From assembly GCF_021278025.1 (NCBI RefSeq), contig NZ_JAIBHJ010000027.1, forward strand, positions 1-53,386: a stretch of DNA of 53,386 nt, written 5' to 3'. Under the pieces are notes generated by a model. That model ran no database searches. It was given only the letters and a program-made list of their open reading frames with translations, and was not told the DNA's origin. Positions 14,901-25,600 of this stretch are shown piece by piece; position 1 is the stretch's first letter; each line of letters opens with the position of its first letter. Origin of the DNA: Motilimonas sp. E26. Its GTDB lineage: Bacteria > Pseudomonadota > Gammaproteobacteria > Enterobacterales > CBDFNC01. The position numbers were made by a program, and so were the translations under genes.

Positions 14901-17380
14901 GGGTTTAACTTGACCAGCACACTTAATAAACTAAACAAACCGCTGGCAGCATAAAGGTGACCCGTCTGTTCGCTACTGGTTTGCACCATGGCGTTCGGAT
15001 GACGTTGTTGACAACGCTGTTGTAACTCCTGTTGCCCTTGTTGGCTATCACTGCCGGTGATGTCCACTAGGCTAATGTCTGCGTCATCGTTTTGTGTGCT
15101 TAACTCATTAAGTTGACCACGGGTAGCAAAGTTTAGGCTGGTGATCTGGCCATAATAGGGCTGGGAAGTCACTTCATCACTGGCTAAACGCAGCACAATC
15201 GCACCCGCTCCGTCACTCACATGGCCGCAAAAATCAGCCGTTAATTGCTGGCGCAGAGCAAAGTTTTCAGCACTGGCGGCTAAATCGACAGCGGCCACGA
15301 CAACGGCATCCACTTCCCCTTGTACCAGCATATCCTGGGCAATTTGCAAGCAGTTGTAAACGGAGTTTTCTTCGCTGGAAATAGTAAACGCTGGGCCATT
15401 GAAGTCCCACAGTGACGCTATTCGCGAAGCCATAATATTGCCAATAAAACTGGTGTATTGATTTAACTTGGCAGCGCCTAACACGCTGTCCATGGCAATG
15501 GCTTGTAACTTGGCTTGCTCAGCTGTCGTAAGCGTAATGCCTGCTTGCTTGAGGCTGGCAGGAAGTTGCGTTTGCAAATTAACTCGGCCACGAAATTGAT
15601 GGGTTTCTGGCTCAGCCGACATGGCCACCAGCACAGCAACATTATCGCCAACTTTCACTTTGCCATCCTGCAAGGCTTGGTCGGTAACTTTCATTAACAA
15701 TAACTGCTGAGGGATCAAGCTATCATCATTATTTGGCGGCACTTTAAATTGCATAAAGTCCAGCTCAAACTGTTCAATAAAACCGCCTCTCATTGCTTCA
15801 GGCTCTGCCACTAATTGTTGCTCCATGCCCTTCCAGCGCAGTGGCGGCAAAGGGACAAACACGTCTTGTTGCTCAGACATAATTTGCGCAAAATCAACTA
15901 TGTTTTCAGCGCGACCAACATGACAAGCGACGCCGGTGATTGCCATTGCAGTGGTGCTTGACTCACGTTTGTTCGCTGCTATTGATTTAACATCGGTGGC
16001 AGGCGGTTGTTGTAATACTAGATGGGCGTTACAGCCGCCAAAACCAAAGGCTGAAACCCCTGCACGCTTTGGCGCACTGCTGTTATTGGCTGGCCAAGGC
16101 TGTGCATTCCTGACTAATTGTTGCTCGCCCCACGCAAGATTACCTGAGCTAATAGGCGCATTAATGCCAATGCTGGCAGGTATTTGGTTATGTTGCATCG
16201 ACAATATGGTCTTCACAATACTGGGCATACCCGCCGCAGTCAGCAAATGACCGATATTACCTTTGACTGAGCCAATCAGTGGTACCTGCTTGCCATCGCC
16301 AAAAAATTGCGACATCGAGTTCAACTCGACTTTATCGCCCAGTGGTGTGCCGGTGGCATGACACTCAATGTAATCCACGTCGCTGGGTTTAAGCTTCGCT
16401 TGGAGATAAGCACGCTGATAGGCCAGTACTTGGCCTTTACTGTTTGGACTAAGCACAAACTGACCGCGGCCATCATTAGAAAGGCCGACGCCTTCAATAG
16501 TGGCATAAATCTTATCTTGATCACGCAGTGCATCATCAAGGCGTTTCAGTACCAGTACTCCCGCTCCCTCACCGGCAAATAAACCTTGGCTTTGCTGATC
16601 GAACGGCGCTGAAATCCCATTGGCGGGATAAGCCTGAAAAATGGAAAATCCCATATTGATAAAAAAGGGGTCTGAGCCAGACACGGCACTGGCCAGCATC
16701 ACATCACTGCGCCCCGCGATTAAGGCATCACACGCTAGCTTAACGCTATATAAAGAAGAAGCGCAGGCCGCATCTAAAGCATAATGACCACGGCCAAGCC
16801 CTAATGCATTGGCCACTAACCCGGCGGTGTAGCCGGCAATCAAGCCTTGTTTGGCATCGGCTTGCTGATCATTAACGTGATCAGTGGTGTGATAGTCTTG
16901 ATCAAATGCCTCCAGTTTAAAGTCTTTGCCGAGTACTTGCTGCAACCCTGCTTCGACCGCGCGATGATATAGCGCCAAGTAAACTTGGTTTGAGCCTTGA
17001 GTCGGAAACGATAACGCGCCTAGGACTAAACCTGTTTGCTTTAACACCTCGTCCGTTAACGTTACCCCAGCGTCAAGCAAGGCTTGCTTGCAAACTTGTA
17101 AGATCCAGTGCTGGTGGCAGTCAAGTTGACTTAATTGCTCAGCAGATACTTGATAGCCAGTTGCATCAAAATCAAACTGCTCGATATACCCGCCGCGATG
17201 ACTGTAATGTTTGTCATTGTCACCCTTACTGCCGGAGAAATCGGCAGGATCGGCACATTGGCGCGCGGGATTGACGTGTGTGCGTGAATCACGTTGCTGC
17301 TGTAAATTTTGCCAAAACCCCTCAAGATCATGACTACCTGGAAATAAATGTGCGATACCGACAATGGCAATACTGGTCAT
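11981..17380 (-). CDS. pfaC: PfaC, PUFA synthase subunit with KS, chain-length-factor and dehydratase domains
   Basis: 1799 residues. An N-terminal ketosynthase (about 1-450) has catalytic Cys near residue 206 in ALDAACASSLYS and His in ECHATGTPLGD. A second ketosynthase-like region (about 480-850) has SSEENSVYN where a Cys would be expected, as in a chain-length factor. The C-terminal half holds two FabA-like dehydratase units, with catalytic-type motifs HFKDDQVMAGSL and HFHQDPVMPGSLGVE, each after a non-catalytic hotdog (PWAVAVESGQCDLM and NYMPYSILMEISLQP). These dehydratase/isomerase domains set the cis double bonds. It overlaps pfaB by one base (TAATG). It is about 200 residues shorter than the PfaC proteins I recall from Shewanella and Moritella (about 2000). 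Confidence 0.95.
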   Translation of the reverse strand: MTSIAIVGIAHLFPGSHDLEGFWQNLQQQRDSRTHVNPARQCADPADFSGSKGDNDKHYSHRGGYIEQFDFDATGYQVSAEQLSQLDCHQHWILQVCKQALLDAGVTLTDEVLKQTGLVLGALSFPTQGSNQVYLALYHRAVEAGLQQVLGKDFKLEAFDQDYHTTDHVNDQQADAKQGLIAGYTAGLVANALGLGRGHYALDAACASSLYSVKLACDALIAGRSDVMLASAVSGSDPFFINMGFSIFQAYPANGISAPFDQQSQGLFAGEGAGVLVLKRLDDALRDQDKIYATIEGVGLSNDGRGQFVLSPNSKGQVLAYQRAYLQAKLKPSDVDYIECHATGTPLGDKVELNSMSQFFGDGKQVPLIGSVKGNIGHLLTAAGMPSIVKTILSMQHNQIPASIGINAPISSGNLAWGEQQLVRNAQPWPANNSSAPKRAGVSAFGFGGCNAHLVLQQPPATDVKSIAANKRESSTTAMAITGVACHVGRAENIVDFAQIMSEQQDVFVPLPPLRWKGMEQQLVAEPEAMRGGFIEQFELDFMQFKVPPNNDDSLIPQQLLLMKVTDQALQDGKVKVGDNVAVLVAMSAEPETHQFRGRVNLQTQLPASLKQAGITLTTAEQAKLQAIAMDSVLGAAKLNQYTSFIGNIMASRIASLWDFNGPAFTISSEENSVYNCLQIAQDMLVQGEVDAVVVAAVDLAASAENFALRQQLTADFCGHVSDGAGAIVLRLASDEVTSQPYYGQITSLNFATRGQLNELSTQNDDADISLVDITGSDSQQGQQELQQRCQQRHPNAMVQTSSEQTGHLYAASGLFSLLSVLVKLNPALPSPAPQGQLAAAYMQCIDGSLSQVTLQSAVNVKMSKAFKVPTPQKVGLVKAVVLGGPSISNTIIEQGTALSVNLHTAAQPITLAQHEQASQVAQTRQQGLNDFARLVRQTPLPKRTETYQAKTYQPKAGEIWNYDDLVEYSEGSIAKVFGPEYAIIDSYPRRVRLPTTDYLLVSRVTKLNAKVNEYKPCTMTTEYDIPLDAPYLVDGQIPWAVAVESGQCDLMLISYLGIDFENKGERVYRLLDCTLTFLADLPKGGETLRYDISINHFARNGDTLLFFFSYECFVGDTMVLKMDGGCAGFFTDQELADGKGVIKTQDELKALAQVEKQHFTPLLAHQQTAFNTEAIRHLIQGDVSACFGAEYATDKNSSLCFSSEKFLMIEQVSNIDIHGGPWGLGSLQGEKCLDPQHWYFPCHFKDDQVMAGSLMAEGCGQLLQFYMMYLGLHTLVEQGRFQPMANEPQKVRCRGQVLPQHGTLVYRMQVTEIGLHPMPYAKADIDIVLNGKVVVDFKNLGVMIKGVAKAGLKLPNTRLPSTSAPLMAQVPDLSAEKIKGVVPLKHVPAPVVVGENRTPDTLPFTPYHLFEFATGDICQCFGEDYRIYDGLIPPRTPCGDLQLTTRVIDVQGKRGDLKHPASCIAEYDVPADAWYFQGNSHHNYMPYSILMEISLQPNGFISGYMGTTLGFPGTELFFRNLDGQGELLREVDLRGKTIVNESTLKSTVIAGTNIIQSFDFVLSTDGAPFYQGSAVFGYFKAEALTHQLGLDNGKVRQAWYLEQDAATVGSNQMPERIDLTNQQNPLFAVDPKRPHYRLAGGRLNFVDTVYLLPNSGTHQLGYCYAERTIDPSDWFFQFHFHQDPVMPGSLGVEAIIEVMQVFALKQDLGSELISPRFMPLLSNVKWKYRGQINPLNTLMNINVQITQVICEPNKVTLIANADLSKDGLRIYEVTDIALCIKETEQDTANAAANAEVKG

Positions 17381-19623
17381 TAAATGGATTGATCCTGTTG
17401 TTGATAAAGAGATAGAGAAAAGTGACGGCCAAATAAACTATCTAGTTCGGGCTTAAGACCTAAACTGACCAGCTGAGCCAATAAACGTAATAGACTGCGG
17501 CTACTACTTTGCCCCTTGCCATTGGTGGCTAAACTCACATGAGGCTGATGTTGCAGTATTTTATCTATATGCGTGCAGCAACTTCGCCCCGCGCCCACTT
17601 CAATAAAAATACGCGCGCCGGCTTGATACACTTGCTGCGTTAAATGGGCAAAATCCAACGGCTGACAAAAGCAATCATGAATACTTTGGCTGATGGCATC
17701 ACTGGATACCTTAACTGGTTGATAGTTCGCGCTGGAGAATAACTTAATTGCTGGCTGTCTCGTTGATGCCTGCAGCGCAAGCGCTTGGCCTTGCTCCGAT
17801 AGCGGCAGGTGAAATATTTGCGCGATTTCGTCGCCATAGTATTGCGCCGCAGGTGTGTGCATCGCCGTGACAAATCCGACCTTAATCGCTCTTACGCCTG
17901 TGTCATTCAATAATTGCTGACATTGCTGCGAATCACCCACCAAAATACCGCTGTCGCCGTGGTTGATCGCCAGCCAAGCTTTATCATAATGGGCAAGGTT
18001 TTGCGTAAAACCGTCGGGTAAACGCAGCGAATAACTGGCCCAATGCACCTCTTGTTCGGGTGCTAATTGCCAGTGCTGCGCGACGGCGTTTAACTCACCG
18101 GTAATGCCACTGTTGAAGGCCACTGATTTTGCTAGCCGCTCGCCAAGCACTTGAGGCGATTGCCATAATGACAAACCGGCCCACATGCTTACTTCGCCTA
18201 GGCTGTAACCGAATGCATAAGCAGGCGTGATGTTAAGCTGTTGTAATAAGTGACTGAGTAACCAAGCGCTACCCACGCCGGCTTGTGCCAATGTGGTCAG
18301 CTTGTCAGTGCCTTGCCCATCTGCTAAAAAATGACGCGCAGCTAATAGCTCAGCCAATTCACCGTTTGTGTCTAATGTTTGATACAAACGAGGAAAATAC
18401 CGCGACAAATCATGAAACTGCCCGGGATAACAAGTGCCGACCCCCGGATAAACAAAACAAACACTGTCAGCAATATACGAAGCTTGCTGATTATCTTTAA
18501 CTTGGCGCACTGCACTGCCAGCTGGTGTTTGTATTGACGCTTGGCTTAACGCGGTCTGTTGCCCAAGTCTTTCTAATAATTGCTTAACCTCGCCATCAAG
18601 TGCATTTATTTCGCTGGCAACTAATACCGAAATCAACCCTTTGGCATTTTGAGTATCCGTTGAGGTTTTATGTTGTTGATAGGCATTTAAGTCATTCAGC
18701 ATCTGCTGATAACGCTGACTGGTTGGCAAAGCTAAAATACGGTTGAGCTTAACAATTAATTCTGTCTTATTCAGCGCGGTAACAGGCCAAAACACTTGCC
18801 AATTTAATGGCTCCGAATCAAAGGTAGACTCTATTGGTAAAGCAGCTGAAGGCTCAGTACAAAGCAGTGGCCATGGCGTGGCAGTTTGGTTGCCCTGTTC
18901 AAATACTAATGTGGCTGATGCGACTACCCTTGGCTGCTCAGCGTTCACCATACCTGCAAGCTCAAGATACGCCTGACGGCTTTGATGCATGACGCCGTAC
19001 CAATAATGTTGCTGCAATTGCCGCTGCTTCAAGCTTTGAACCAAGTTAAATATGCAAGAGGCCAGATCGTCGTCGCCGGATAATTGCCGCTGCCAATATT
19101 TAGCTAACTGCACATTTGGCTTAGCTGTTTGTTTCAATGGTTCGGGTAAAACTTGCCTGAACCGCGCTAGCATCTTAATGCCTTGCTTTAACGCAATCGG
19201 CACTGGCATAAACGTGAGCAACAAACCAAATGATGCATTTAGACTTGTTTTAGCATCTGCTGATAGGCGCGAGCGCAGCCAAGCAGGTAGACCCGCACCA
19301 TTAACGGGGATGACAATTGAAGATCGGGCTTCAATATTTTCGCCAGCCTTTATATCTATTCGGCGCGCTAATAATTGCTGACAATAACTCAACAACGCAG
19401 CGCGATTGTCGAGCCATTGAGCGCAGCCATGTACGTCAACTATGCTAGGTCTTTCCCTTGCTGGAATTTGAGCTAAATTCAAGACAAATTCATCACTTAG
19501 ATCAATCGCACAGGTATTAGCTAAGTTGGCTGGAACATCATCTTTGGGCAGCGCCACACAATAGAGACCACAAAGGGCCCATTTGGTGGCGATGCCGTTA
19601 TTGGTTATGCTACGAGTGGACAT
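17380..19623 (-). CDS. pfaB: PfaB, acyltransferase subunit of the PUFA synthase
   Basis: 747 residues from the ATG at 19621-19623; an in-frame TTG immediately before it is less likely. A degenerate N-terminal half is followed by an acyltransferase domain with VCFVYPGVGTCYPG near residue 396 and the serine elbow FGYSLGEVSMW near 475, then a His region AMHTPAAQYYGDEIA. PfaB is reported to influence whether EPA or DHA is the end product, and the roughly 750-residue AT-only size matches EPA-type PfaB rather than the longer Moritella DHA-type. That product assignment is inference. It starts five bases after the pfaA stop and is coupled to pfaC. Confidence 0.93.
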   Translation of the reverse strand: MSTRSITNNGIATKWALCGLYCVALPKDDVPANLANTCAIDLSDEFVLNLAQIPARERPSIVDVHGCAQWLDNRAALLSYCQQLLARRIDIKAGENIEARSSIVIPVNGAGLPAWLRSRLSADAKTSLNASFGLLLTFMPVPIALKQGIKMLARFRQVLPEPLKQTAKPNVQLAKYWQRQLSGDDDLASCIFNLVQSLKQRQLQQHYWYGVMHQSRQAYLELAGMVNAEQPRVVASATLVFEQGNQTATPWPLLCTEPSAALPIESTFDSEPLNWQVFWPVTALNKTELIVKLNRILALPTSQRYQQMLNDLNAYQQHKTSTDTQNAKGLISVLVASEINALDGEVKQLLERLGQQTALSQASIQTPAGSAVRQVKDNQQASYIADSVCFVYPGVGTCYPGQFHDLSRYFPRLYQTLDTNGELAELLAARHFLADGQGTDKLTTLAQAGVGSAWLLSHLLQQLNITPAYAFGYSLGEVSMWAGLSLWQSPQVLGERLAKSVAFNSGITGELNAVAQHWQLAPEQEVHWASYSLRLPDGFTQNLAHYDKAWLAINHGDSGILVGDSQQCQQLLNDTGVRAIKVGFVTAMHTPAAQYYGDEIAQIFHLPLSEQGQALALQASTRQPAIKLFSSANYQPVKVSSDAISQSIHDCFCQPLDFAHLTQQVYQAGARIFIEVGAGRSCCTHIDKILQHQPHVSLATNGKGQSSSRSLLRLLAQLVSLGLKPELDSLFGRHFSLSLYQQQDQSI

Positions 19624-19628
19624 CAATA

Positions 19629-22600
19629 TTAATTCATGCCCTGTTTTTTACCTAAGCTTTGGCTTAACACCACTTTGCCTTGGCTCATCACGACCAGTGC
19701 TTGGCCTTGTTTATTAAACAGGCCGATATCGGCAATCAATTCACTGTGTGTTTGTTTTACAACCGTTAGCTGCAGGTACAATGTCTCGTAGGCCTTTGGT
19801 CGCTGGTAAAATGTAACTTTGGCCGCTGCGACAGGCAAACTCGCCATGCCCAACTGATCTTTTGCCCAGACCAACATGACTTGATACAACAGATCGTCTG
19901 CTAATAACGCACTGCTCGTATTGGCAAAATCGCCAAAGTAGCTGGCCTCAGGCGCTGGGATCTGCGCACTAAATAGCGCGCCATGTTGATCCATTTGCAA
20001 GCTTGCGGTTAAGCCTTGAAAGCGCTGACCATGAAACAAGGTGCCATCTTGATACCAGGTAGGTTTACTTGCTACTTGATCAACCAACAGATCAAGATCC
20101 AACACCTCCGCTGGCGCAACAACGCGGCCTTTAGCTAACATGCATAATTGCGCACCATAATGAAACACAGTACGGCCATTTTGCTCGCTGCTTATACGTG
20201 CATCCACCACTCGTTCATGCGCTGAATCGCTGACTAACTCAAGGGTTAAGTTTAACTCCGCGTTGGCATCGGCGTCTGCCAGCACCACGCCTTTAAACAA
20301 GCGGTAATCCTGTACAGCCGTTACCGTAAAGCCAGATAACCAAGTTTCGGCTTGAGCAACCATCCAACCGGTAGCGAACACTGTCGGTAACACAGGTGCG
20401 CCCGCTATCTGATGGTCGAGCAAAAATGGATGAGTCGCGACCGCGATGGTTTTAACACTCACATTTTTGTCGTGCAACTTTGCCGATTTCAGTTTATCTA
20501 GGTGCAACAAGCGTTTACTTGCTTGCTGCACCTGTGGCTTTTTTGCTGCATCAACTCCTGACTCAGGTGCTTCACCAGCCATATCGGTGCCAACTAGCAC
20601 TTGTACATTAGCTAATGCGCCGCAACTGATTTGATCGGCAAATAACTGTGCACCGCCAGCAATCGGGATCACATATACACCGCGTTGCTCAAACATACGT
20701 TTTAGCTCAGGTGTGACCATGCCACCGTCCCAAGGGCCCCAGTTAAAGCTCAGCACGCGCGTTTGCGGATATTGCTGCGCTAACGACAACGCCGTTTTAT
20801 TGAGTATTTCATTAGCGATGGCGTAATCAGCTTGACCTTTGTTGCCATAAAAACCAGCGGCAGACGAAAACAGCGCGATGTGTTTTAAACTCGCCACCTC
20901 TAAAGCCGCCAATAACGCCTGCAGTCCTGCTACTTTAGTGTTAAAGACGCGCTCAAAGTCGCTGAGTTTTTTGTTCTCAATAAAGCCATCGGCTAATACG
21001 CCAGCGCCGTGGATCAAACCAGTGATCGGCCCTAAGGTCATCTTGGTTTGTTCTACTACGCGTGCTATCGCTGCAGTATCAGTGACATCGGCAGCAACGT
21101 ATTCTGCTAATCCTCCGACGGCACTGATCGCTTCAAGACCGGCGTTAATTTCCAGCTGCGACAAGATAGGTTGGATCATCTTTTTCAAGCTGGCTGGCGT
21201 AGCTTTTTCGCCAATCGCTTGGCAATGCCCTAACGCCGCTTGTTGTAACTCGTTAGCTTGAGTTAAACCTTGCGCCCAAGCAGGAATAGTAATCGGCTCA
21301 GAGCGGCCAAGCAGAACAAATTTAGCTTGATAGCGTTTTGCTAGCTCAAGCACACAGGCATGAGTCACCCCTTTCGCGCCGCCACTCACAATAAACACAT
21401 CTGCTGGTGTCGGCGTGCAGTCAGTTTGACGCTCAGCTGATACCTCAGTATTAGCTTGCGGCACTAAGGTAAAGCGGCCTTTTGAGTTGATTGCTACTTC
21501 ACTTAGCACGACGTCACTGTCGAGGATCTCGTCGAATAACAGACTTGCTAATTCACTGCCTTCAATGCCGGGCGCGATATCCAGCGCGCGACACAAGGTT
21601 TGCGGCCATTCCTGCTTTAAAGTTTTACATAAACCTGACAATCCCATTTGCATCAGCTCTGTATTCGCCAAACCAGACGCATAACCTAAACCGCCATCGC
21701 CTCGTGCCACGGTAATAAAACAGTGCTCAGGCTTGGCGAGTTGTGCTTTTAAGTTTTTAGCGAATAAAAACACCGCCGCCAATAACTGCTGGCTTTGCGC
21801 TTCATGTTTTGCCACTTTAAAGTCGTTTGGTTGCAAGTGTACAAAACCTTGTAGCTCAGGGTAACTGACGATTAAATCTTGGCAAAACGCGGCCACTGTG
21901 GCTTCGCTAACTTCATCAAGCGCGCGGCGCTCAATTTTGCTGTTTAAAGCTGAGCTGGCTTTTATTAATGACTTAGGAAAGCTCACCACCACGGGTACTA
22001 GCCCCTTGGCTAGTAATTTTTCCGCGATAATGCCAGTGTTATGGCCATCATCGGTCAGTAAAATTACTTGGCCCTGACGCGCCTTAGTACTAGCTGGCTT
22101 TGGCGCAGCTATTGGACTCATCAGGGCATATTGAAAAGGGACCTTTGTCTGCTCCTTATCACTGTTATCTGTCACATTAGCTTGTGGCTGAATCAGCTCA
22201 CCCTCGCCTAACTGCGACTGCATGTAGGCAACGATTTCACCTAAGGTGCGCAACTCGGCTAAATCTTCTGGGTTGAGCGCAGGCAATGCTGGCAGTTGGT
22301 CTTGCACTGTACCGAGAATTTCCACGCGCTTAATTGAGTCGATACCTAAATCGGCTTCCATGTCCATACTCAGCTCTAGCATATTAGCTGGGTAGCCCGT
22401 TTTATCGGCCACCACATTTAGCATGGTTTCATTAATTGCTTCTAAGCTTAGATCGGTGCTTGGTTGCGCAGAGGCAGGTTCAACGTCACCTAGTTGCGCC
22501 TGCATGTAAGCGACAATTTCACCTAAGGTGCGCAGCTCGGCTAAGTCTTCAGGATTGAGCGCAGGCAAGCTTGGCAGTTGATCTTGTACTGTGCCTAAGA

Positions 22601-25600
22601 TTTCCACCCGTTTGATGGAATCGATGCCTAAATCGGCTTCCATGTCCATACTTAACTCAAGCATATTGGCGGGGTAACCGGTTTTATCGGCTACCACGGC
22701 GAGCATGGTCTGATTGATGGTTTCTAGACTGAGTGCCACAGAGGCAGTTTCAGCTGGCACATTCACTGCGGCAACATCACCTAATTGCGCCTGCATGTAA
22801 GCGACGATTTCACCTAAAGTGCGCAGCTCCGCTAAATCTTCTGGATTAAGCGCGGGCAAGCTTGGCAGTTGGTCTTGTACTGTGCCTAAGATTTCTACGC
22901 GCTTGATGGAATCAATACCCAAATCGGCTTCCATGTCCATGCTTAGCTCAAGCATATTGGCTGGGTAACCGGTTTTATCGGCTACCACGGCGAGCATGGT
23001 TTGATTGATGGTTTCTAAGCTGAGTGTCGCAGGGGCGGTTTCAGCCGCTGCTTGAACAACAGCAACGTCGCCTAATTGCGCCTGCATATAAGCCACAATC
23101 TCACCTAAGGTGCGCAGCTCGGCTAAATCTTCTGGGTTCAGCGCGGGCAAGCTTGGCAGTTGGTCTTGTACTGTGCCTAAGATTTCTACGCGCTTGATGG
23201 AATCGATGCCTAAATCGGCTTCCATGTCCATGCTTAGCTCAAGCATATTAGCTGGGTAACCGGTTTTATCGGCCACCACGGCGAGCATGGTTTCATTAAT
23301 CGTTTCTAGGCTGAGACTGACTGAAGAGGTTTGCACGGGTGCTGTAACTGGAACATCAGATACAGTAGTTGTGACAACTTCACCCAGTTGCGCCTGCATG
23401 TAGGTCACAATTTCACCTAAGGTGCGCAGCTCCGCTAAATCTTCTGGATTGAGTACCGGTAAACTTGGCAGTTGGTCCTGCACCGTGCCTAAAATCTCTA
23501 CGCGCTTAATTGAATCAATGCCTAAGTCGGCTTCCATGTCCATGCTTAGCTCAAGCATGTTAGCAGGGTAACCGGTTTTATCGGCCACCACATTTAACAT
23601 GGTTTGGTTAACATCACTGGCGCTTAAGCTAGCGGTTGGTGTCACTGACACACTTGGCGTGGGAATGGGCTCAGCTACAGGCGTAATCACAGGATAAGCC
23701 TTGGGCATAATTGGCTCATTGCTAACAGCCGTCTCCACTTGAACAGGCGCTTGCTCGGGGGCCGAGGTCTGTGGCACCGGCGACGCTGAAACAGGTGCTC
23801 TTGAGCTAGAGGCAATACCAGACAACGAGTCTAACAATCGATTATTCAGCTGGGCTTGTTGCTCTAGAAACTGTTGCTGCAAAGCAATACTTTGATTTTG
23901 CTGTTGCTGCAACTGTTGCTGAAACTGCGCCATATTAGCAGCCAATGTTTGCTGCTGCTCTAGTAAAGCGGAGGCTATCGGGCTGATAGCGGGAGTATGG
24001 GCCGTTTGCTCAATTGATTGCGCACTTGGTGCGACTGGCACTTCTTTAATCACTTCTTTTACCACCTGTTTCACCACTTCAATGGTTTTTGGCTCGGGTT
24101 GGCTAACTTGGCCTTGCGTTAAAGCCTGTTGCATTTTTTGTTTGGTTGCATCGCTGAGATAATTTTGCCCACCTAAACGAATACTCAGCGGTGAAGATTT
24201 TTTCGCCGCAGATTTTGGTGCAAGGGCATATTTATCCAGTGCAGTCACAGGCAAGCCCAACACAGCAAGTTGTAGGTGTGCCAATTGCAGTTGTTTATCA
24301 CTGCAATCACTGCTGCCATTGAGGGCGATGCTAATCACATCTTCTTTGTCACTTAATGTTTCTTGCACTAAACGACTCAAAACATTTTTTGGCCCAAACT
24401 CAATAAAGACACGACCGCCCTGCTGGTAAATCTCATTAACTTGGTCGGTAAAACGTACCGAACTCAGCATATGTTCTTTAAAGCTTTGCTTGATCTTAGC
24501 GCCGGTTTTAGCGTGGTTTTTACCGCTGCCATTGGCGGTTAATGTATTAACAGGCGCGTTAAATTTAACGCTGTCAATCACCTTGGCAAAAGGCTCTTGG
24601 GCAAATTCCACCAGCGGGGTATGGAATGCCGCCGAAACCGGTAATTTAACCCCTTTTATACCAAGTGCTTTAAGGTCGTTAACTGCTTTATCTATCGCAC
24701 CACTGCTACCCGCCACCACTATTTGCGTCGGAGAGTTAAAGTTGGCAAACCACAGTTCGTCATTGCTTTCAATTAGCTGTTCAAGCGCTTTAACGCGGTC
24801 GCTAAGCTCATCACCAGTCAGACCTTTAAAAACAACGGCCATCATGGCACCACAGTCTTGCCCAGCTGGCGTATTTGCCATCGCTGCGCCGCGCGCCACA
24901 CACAGTTTCAAATAATCGTCTTCGCTGATCACTTCACTGGCCGCAAGTGCAGTCAGTTCACCAAAACTGTGCCCTGCTGTGAAGTCAGCCTTAAAGCCTG
25001 CGCCTTGCATTAGTTTATGCAAACTCCAACTTAACGCGCCTATGGCAGGTTGAGCAAAACGGGTATTTTGCAGCGCGGTTGTTTGCGCTTTCTTTTCCGC
25101 AGCTGTGAATACCGGGATTGGCATCACAACACTCGATAAAGAGCTTTGATTTTGCTCTGTCAACAGTGCGTCAAATTGGCTTAGGGTGGTGCGATATTCC
25201 GGATAATTCAGCGCTAATGATTGCCCCATGTTGACATACTGAGATCCTTGACCGCTATAAAGTGCCACTATTTTACCTGTCATCTCCTGCGCCGAAGGTC
25301 GATAAAATAGGTTTTGTTGCTGCCATGATGAGGCATTATTTTGACTTAGTTTAGCCAAGGCTGCGTTAAGCTGCTCTTGAACCGGTAAACTGGCGTCAAG
25401 CCAAACGCCGAAACGGGCGTGTTCATTAGCTACGGGTTTAACACTGTATTCATTTAGTAAACAGCTTAAAGTCAGTTCGCCTGCTGAAAATTGGCTCACC
25501 ACCTGGCGTACGTCTGCAACTAACTCTGTTGGTGTTGCACGACTAAATAATAGGCTAATGCCAACGCGGTGCATACGATACGAGCCTTGATGCTCTGGCG

